DNA from: Desulfovibrio sp.
GTDB lineage: Bacteria > Desulfobacterota > Desulfovibrionia > Desulfovibrionales > Desulfovibrionaceae
DNA: 24,083 nt
Reading direction: 5' to 3'
NCBI RefSeq assembly: GCF_019424165.1
Contig: NZ_JAHZAA010000039.1
Location: forward strand, 1 to 24,083
In this document: piece after piece, positions 21,126-24,083 of the stretch
How positions within the stretch are numbered: the stretch's first letter is position 1
How the letters are laid out: each line of letters opens with the position of its first letter
Program-made: the position numbers and the translations under genes
Notes under the pieces: model-generated
What the model was told of the DNA's origin: nothing
The model's database searches: none
The model's input: the letters and a program-made list of their open reading frames with translations, nothing else

Positions 21126-23216
21126 TTACGATTCAATCTTTCCGGCGCGCGCTGCGTTGAGTACGGCCATAAGGGCTACGCCCACGTCTGCGAACACAGC
21201 TTCCCACAGGCCGGAAAGGCCCACGATGCCAAGTCCCATGAACAGGCTCTTGATGCCGAGAGCCATAATAATGTTTTGCCACACAATAGTGCGGGTGCGG
21301 CGGGCAATACGCAGCAGTTCGGGTAAACGCGCGGGGTTGTCATCAAGAATTACAACATCGGCAGTTTCAATGGCCGCTTCCGAGCCAAGTCCGCCCATGG
21401 CGACCCCCACCCCCGCCGTAGCCAGAACAGGAGCATCGTTGATGCCGTCTCCCACAAAAATGGTATTTTCTACCGGGCCAAGAGATTCAAGGGCCTCGGC
21501 TTTTCCTTCGGGCAGCAAGCCTGCTTTGAGAACATCCAGTCCGAGTCTCTGGGCGACAGGAAGGGCTTGCTCTTCACGGTCGCCAGTCAGCATTGCTATG
21601 GTATTCACTCCCAGATGACGCAGTTGTTCAATGGCTTCAGGCGATTGTGATTTGAGGCGGTCAGCAACCACGAGTGCGCCAAGCAGGCGGCCGTTGCGAG
21701 CCACCTGAACAATGCTGCCGGGCATGTCTACTGCTTGTGGTGTAATGCCGTAAGCTTCCATGAGGGCGGCATTTCCCGCCAGCAGGGTAGTGTCCCCTAC
21801 GGTTGCCTCAACACCTTTACCAGGAATTTCATTCATCCCGGTGATGGCCGAATCATCGACGGCAATATTGGCATTTTCCGCAGCTCTGATTACAGAGCGG
21901 GCAATGGGATGGTTTGAACGGCTCTCGGCCAGGGCAGCAGCCTGCAACAGTTCATTGGAGTCTGTTCCGGATGCAGGCAGTACGGCGTTGACTTCAAATA
22001 CTCCCTCGGTAAGGGTGCCGGTTTTATCCAGGGCTGCCACGCGAATGTCGCGCAGCTTGTCCAGCACAGCGCCGCCTTTGATAAGTATTCCTCGGCGGGA
22101 GGCTGCTCCTATGCCGCCAAAGTAGCCGAGCGGGATGGATATGAGCAGGGCGCAGGGGCAGGAAATCACCAGAAGTACCAGGGCGCGGTAAAGCCACTGC
22201 GAAAAATCACCCAGCCCTATAAGGGGCGGCACCACTGCCACAAGCAGAGCAAGGCCGGTTACGGCTGGGGTATACCAACGGGCCATGCGGGTGATGAAGC
22301 GCTCAGTGGGGGCTTTACGCGCAGCTGCGTTTTCCACCATTTCCAGAATCCGCGCGATGGATGACTCGGCAAAAGCCGCGGTTACCTCCATGCGGATCGC
22401 TCCATTAAGATTGATGGTGCCTGCAAGAGCGCGACTGCCGGGCTTCAGAAGTAGCGGCACGGATTCGCCCGTAAGAGGAGAGGTATCCACTTGCGAATTG
22501 CCTTCAAGCACTGTGCCGTCAAGCGGGATTTTTTCGCCGGGGCGCACAAGGATGTGGCTGCCGGGGCCAAGGTCTTCTGGCTGGACGTCCCGGGTAGTGC
22601 CGGTATGACGCAGTTCTTGGGTGGTGCTTGGGCGTGCCGCCAGAAGCGCTTTGACTGAACGGCGCGAATGCCCCGCCGCTCGTTCCTGCACAAATTCGCC
22701 GATGCGGTAGAAGAGCATTACCCCTACGGCTTCAGGCAGTTGCCCAAGCGCGATGGCCGCAATGGTTGCCCCACCCATCAGAGTGAATTCATTAAAAAAG
22801 TCCTTTTTTAAAATGCTGCGTAAGCCAAGGCGCAACACGTCATAGCCGCAAAGGAAGTACGGCAGGGCATAAAATACAGCAATGACGAGCCAGTTGGGAA
22901 TATGCCGCGCCATGGCCTCGTCAGCCACCATTCCAATGCCGAAAAGCATTGCTGATATACCCATGATGACAAGCTCGCGGCGCTCATCCCCAGAACCGTG
23001 CTCATGTGAATGATCATGGCAGCCGCACGAACTGCAACCGCAGCCGTGTTGTTCTTCCTCTTCTGTCGCCTCGCAAGGAGCGGCTGGCTCGGCGGATGAG
23101 CAGGCGCAGTTCTGGGTGTTCTGGGTGGGCATGGGAGCAAGTGTGCTGGTCGCCGAACTGCAGGCACAAGCGTGCCCATCGCTGTGGTTATGATCTTTTG
23201 CGGAGCAATGGCTCAT
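21126..23216 (-). CDS. Zn2+/Cd2+/Pb2+-exporting P1B-type ATPase
   Basis: This inner-membrane pump uses ATP to export divalent soft metals. The 696-residue protein has all P-type motifs: TGES at 249-252 (actuator), CPC at 353-355 in the metal-binding membrane helix, the phosphorylated Asp397 in DKTGTLTEG, the SNHPIA histidine (436) and GDGIND at 589-594. Lys656 and Asp677 in the last two helices match the Zn/Cd/Pb subgroup (ZntA/CadA), not the Cu or Co pumps. The N-terminal 75 residues lack a GMTCxxC HMA domain and are instead rich in Cys and His (CACSS twice, CGCSSCGCHDHSHEH). ATG 23216 has AGGAG about 6 bases upstream. It lies 30 bases after the arsR-type regulator, in one operon. Confidence 0.94.
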   Translation of the reverse strand: MSHCSAKDHNHSDGHACACSSATSTLAPMPTQNTQNCACSSAEPAAPCEATEEEEQHGCGCSSCGCHDHSHEHGSGDERRELVIMGISAMLFGIGMVADEAMARHIPNWLVIAVFYALPYFLCGYDVLRLGLRSILKKDFFNEFTLMGGATIAAIALGQLPEAVGVMLFYRIGEFVQERAAGHSRRSVKALLAARPSTTQELRHTGTTRDVQPEDLGPGSHILVRPGEKIPLDGTVLEGNSQVDTSPLTGESVPLLLKPGSRALAGTINLNGAIRMEVTAAFAESSIARILEMVENAAARKAPTERFITRMARWYTPAVTGLALLVAVVPPLIGLGDFSQWLYRALVLLVISCPCALLISIPLGYFGGIGAASRRGILIKGGAVLDKLRDIRVAALDKTGTLTEGVFEVNAVLPASGTDSNELLQAAALAESRSNHPIARSVIRAAENANIAVDDSAITGMNEIPGKGVEATVGDTTLLAGNAALMEAYGITPQAVDMPGSIVQVARNGRLLGALVVADRLKSQSPEAIEQLRHLGVNTIAMLTGDREEQALPVAQRLGLDVLKAGLLPEGKAEALESLGPVENTIFVGDGINDAPVLATAGVGVAMGGLGSEAAIETADVVILDDNPARLPELLRIARRTRTIVWQNIIMALGIKSLFMGLGIVGLSGLWEAVFADVGVALMAVLNAARAGKIES

Positions 23217-23246
23217 GGATAACTCCTGTATGGGGCCATGGGGGGA

Positions 23247-23687
23247 TTAGTTAATGACGCCATCTGTGTCGGCCTCGGGGGCAGTGTTGCTATCATCACT
23301 GCCGTCAACCTCATCTGCCGGAACGCGAATGTGCTTGCTTTTCAAAAAGTCATGGATACCGGCGTTATGTGTAATACCTCGCAACGCAGCTTCGTCCTGG
23401 GCGATTTGCGGGCTTTCTGCCAGTTCGTTCATGGTCCACGCAAGGGCCGCCCGGATACTTGGCAATGGATTTTGCGGCAGCCGGTAATAGACCCATCGTC
23501 CTTTTTTAATGCTCTCAATGAGCCGCGCCTGACGCAGCAGAAACAAGTGCTTGGAGGTAGTGGACGCCGCAAGGCCAAGAAGGGTGGTGATCTCGCACAC
23601 GCACAAGGTGCGTAGGCGCAGCGCCATAAGGATGCGCGCACGGTTTTCATCGCCAAGAGCGCGTACTGTGGTTATGAAGTTGAACAT
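23247..23687 (-). CDS. ArsR/SmtB-family metal-responsive repressor (CadC-like)
   Basis: This is a dimeric winged-helix repressor that releases DNA when it binds metal. The 146-residue protein has the family core: ALGDENRARILMAL, the metal-site helix LCVCE with Cys29 and Cys31 (the position of CadC Cys58/Cys60), the recognition helix STTSKHLFLLRQARLI and the wing KKGRWVYYRL. The N-terminus is short and lacks the extra cysteines of CadC. The C-terminal 40 residues add histidines (THNAGIHDFLKSKH) and an acidic tail. ATG 23687 follows GGGGAGAG. It is cotranscribed with the ATPase and should control the promoter at 23812-23839. Whether the inducer is Cd/Pb/Zn or As(III) cannot be decided; the partner pump favours Cd/Pb/Zn. 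Confidence 0.93.
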   Translation of the reverse strand: MFNFITTVRALGDENRARILMALRLRTLCVCEITTLLGLAASTTSKHLFLLRQARLIESIKKGRWVYYRLPQNPLPSIRAALAWTMNELAESPQIAQDEAALRGITHNAGIHDFLKSKHIRVPADEVDGSDDSNTAPEADTDGVIN

Positions 23688-23701
23688 GCTCTCTCCCCAG
23701 T

Positions 23702-23728
23702 CTGCACCAAGGCTTGTTTATGGTGCAG
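23702..23728 (-). repeat. Hairpin in the arsR leader next to the ribosome site
   Basis: CTGCACCA (23702-23709) pairs perfectly with TGGTGCAG (23721-23728) around an 11-base loop. On the message it ends about 6 bases before the GGGGAGAG ribosome site of the regulator gene. It could shape translation of arsR or message stability. Confidence 0.5.
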
Positions 23729-23763
23729 TTTCGTGTGGTTGCGGCGGGCGGCGTAATCGCCGA

Positions 23764-23779
23764 CCTGTATCTCTACAGG
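23764..23779. repeat. CCTGTA-TCTC-TACAGG palindrome in the arsR leader
   Basis: This is a perfect 6-bp inverted repeat with a 4-base centre, about 26 bases downstream of the predicted transcription start of the regulator gene. It differs in sequence from the two ATTTCG operators, so it may be a leader hairpin or a site for another regulator. Confidence 0.35.
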
Positions 23780-23794
23780 CACTCAGCCTCTATC

Positions 23795-23814
23795 ATTTCG
23801 TCTTCTGACGAAAT
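23795..23814. promoter_or_regulatory. Metal-repressor operator O1 (20-bp perfect palindrome)
   Basis: ATTTCGTC-TTCT-GACGAAAT is a perfect 8-4-8 inverted repeat. It covers the predicted transcription start and overlaps the -10 box of the arsR promoter by three bases, the classic position for repression by an ArsR-family protein. The unit is repeated 49 bp away at 23844. Confidence 0.8.
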
Positions 23815-23839
23815 ATAGAAATGAGAAGGGAATTGTCAA
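23812..23839 (-). promoter_or_regulatory. Promoter of the arsR-metal ATPase operon
   Basis: On the minus strand TTGACA (23839-23834, 6/6), a 16-base spacer and TATATT (23817-23812, 5/6) form a near-consensus sigma-70 promoter. The start would be near 23805, giving a leader of about 118 bases before ATG 23687. It lies exactly between the two palindromic operators. Confidence 0.75.
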
Positions 23840-23843
23840 GCAC

Positions 23844-23863
23844 ATTTCGCCATACGACGAAAT
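23844..23863. promoter_or_regulatory. Metal-repressor operator O2 (20-bp, one mismatch)
   Basis: ATTTCGCC-ATAC-GACGAAAT repeats operator O1 with one substitution in the arm pairs. It lies 4 bases upstream of the -35 box of the arsR promoter. The centre-to-centre distance from O1 is 49 bp. Confidence 0.75.
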
Positions 23864-23871
23864 ATCAATGT

Positions 23872-23992
23872 AGGTCTCTTTTTTATGACGGCTTTGCGGC
23901 CTGCCATTCCCAACCTTGTTGTGCTAACACCAAATAATAAATAGGTTTATTGTTCTATTTTCGTAAAATCTTACGTTAGTTGAAAATGTGTG
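23872..23992. other. AT-rich intergenic stretch, probable upstream activating region
   Basis: No gene is seen. From about 23925 the DNA becomes clearly AT-rich (CCAAATAATAAATAGG and A/T runs) in contrast to the GC-rich surroundings. It contains short inverted repeats AATAAA-TAGG-TTTATT (23936-23951) and CGTAA-AATC-TTACG (23962-23975). Its position directly upstream of the strong 23993 promoter fits an UP element. Confidence 0.4.
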
Positions 23993-24021
23993 TTGACAAA
24001 AGGGGGACATCTGCCTATCTT
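23993..24021 (+). promoter_or_regulatory. Strong plus-strand promoter at the right edge, stable-RNA style
   Basis: TTGACA (23993-23998, 6/6), a 17-base spacer and TATCTT (24016-24021, 4/6) are preceded by an AT-rich tract and followed by a GC-containing discriminator. Transcription would start near 24028 and run off the window. The leader ends with a perfect hairpin CGGCGAA-GAAAA-TTCGCCG (24060-24078). No start codon with a ribosome site follows, so an rRNA or tRNA operon downstream is likely, but not shown. Confidence 0.55.
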
Positions 24022-24059
24022 GCATTTCTCGCGACACGGGAACGGATTGAGCCTGAGCG

Positions 24060-24078
24060 CGGCGAAGAAAATTCGCCG
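24060..24078 (+). repeat. Hairpin in the untranslated leader at the right edge
   Basis: CGGCGAA (24060-24066) pairs with TTCGCCG (24072-24078) around GAAAA, about 32 bases after the predicted start of transcription. A processing stem or antitermination-type leader element of an rRNA operon is one possibility. Confidence 0.4.
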
Positions 24079-24083
24079 AACCG

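Noticed and set aside
1..24083. Mobile elements, CRISPR array, tRNA genes or anti-phage system
   Set aside because: I found no transposase or integrase, no direct-repeat array, no tRNA T-loop pattern with a matching acceptor stem, and no defence-type gene pair. All large genes are housekeeping or metal efflux.

Overview
The window looks like a chromosomal segment of a sulfate-reducing deltaproteobacterium of the Desulfovibrio type. This is inferred from gene content and protein style: a full-length futalosine menaquinone set (mqnA, mqnC, mqnE, mqnD), GatB-type indirect aminoacylation, Cys-rich small proteins and GC-rich coding DNA. No rRNA gene or other taxonomic marker lies inside, so the genus is not proven. 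The window is mostly housekeeping DNA. I see no insertion sequence, prophage, CRISPR array or tRNA gene.

Layout. (1) 1-1936, minus strand: gmhA, an FmdB-type zinc-ribbon gene, hemC, and the first 36 codons of a further gene that runs off the left edge, possibly a Lon-like AAA protease. (2) 2062-6136, plus strand: nadK, a DUF89/ARMT1-like protein and gatB, closed by a strong intrinsic terminator at 6174-6208. (3) 6324-10523: the menaquinone block, with mqnE-mqnC-mqnA on the minus strand and mqnD divergent on the plus strand, followed by a MATE-family transporter up to 12049. (4) 12109-16616, minus strand: a probable five-gene operon read from right to left as a small DUF3467-like protein, miaB, a DUF151 bifunctional nuclease, a small zinc-ribbon protein and a pseudo-receiver/TPR protein. 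A good promoter lies in front of it. (5) 16918-18941: an unknown Cys-motif protein with its own terminator, a small exported protein on the minus strand, and moaA on the plus strand. The last two appear to start at the same CATG palindrome. (6) 19051-20648: ruvA-ruvB, then about 400 bases with little clear coding and a convergent terminator at 21061-21110. (7) 21126-23687, minus strand: an ArsR/CadC-type regulator followed by a Zn/Cd/Pb P1B-ATPase. (8) 23688-24083: the regulator's control region, then an AT-rich stretch with a strong plus-strand promoter that fires off the right edge, in the style of a stable-RNA promoter.

How the genes work together. The mqn genes convert chorismate through aminodeoxyfutalosine to 1,4-dihydroxy-6-naphthoate for respiratory menaquinone; no futalosine hydrolase (mqnB) is present here. 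HemC supplies hydroxymethylbilane for tetrapyrroles, and MoaA starts molybdopterin synthesis for the Mo/W enzymes of anaerobes. The arsR-ATPase pair is a self-contained metal efflux circuit: two near-identical 20-bp palindromes sit on either side of its core promoter.

The most noteworthy items are the two-operator promoter, the Cys/His-rich N-terminus of the ATPase in place of an ordinary HMA domain, the nadK-coupled DUF89-like protein with altered metal-ligand positions, the pseudo-receiver TPR protein, and the shared start of moaA and its divergent neighbour. I did not find a convincing new multi-gene defence or mobile system.
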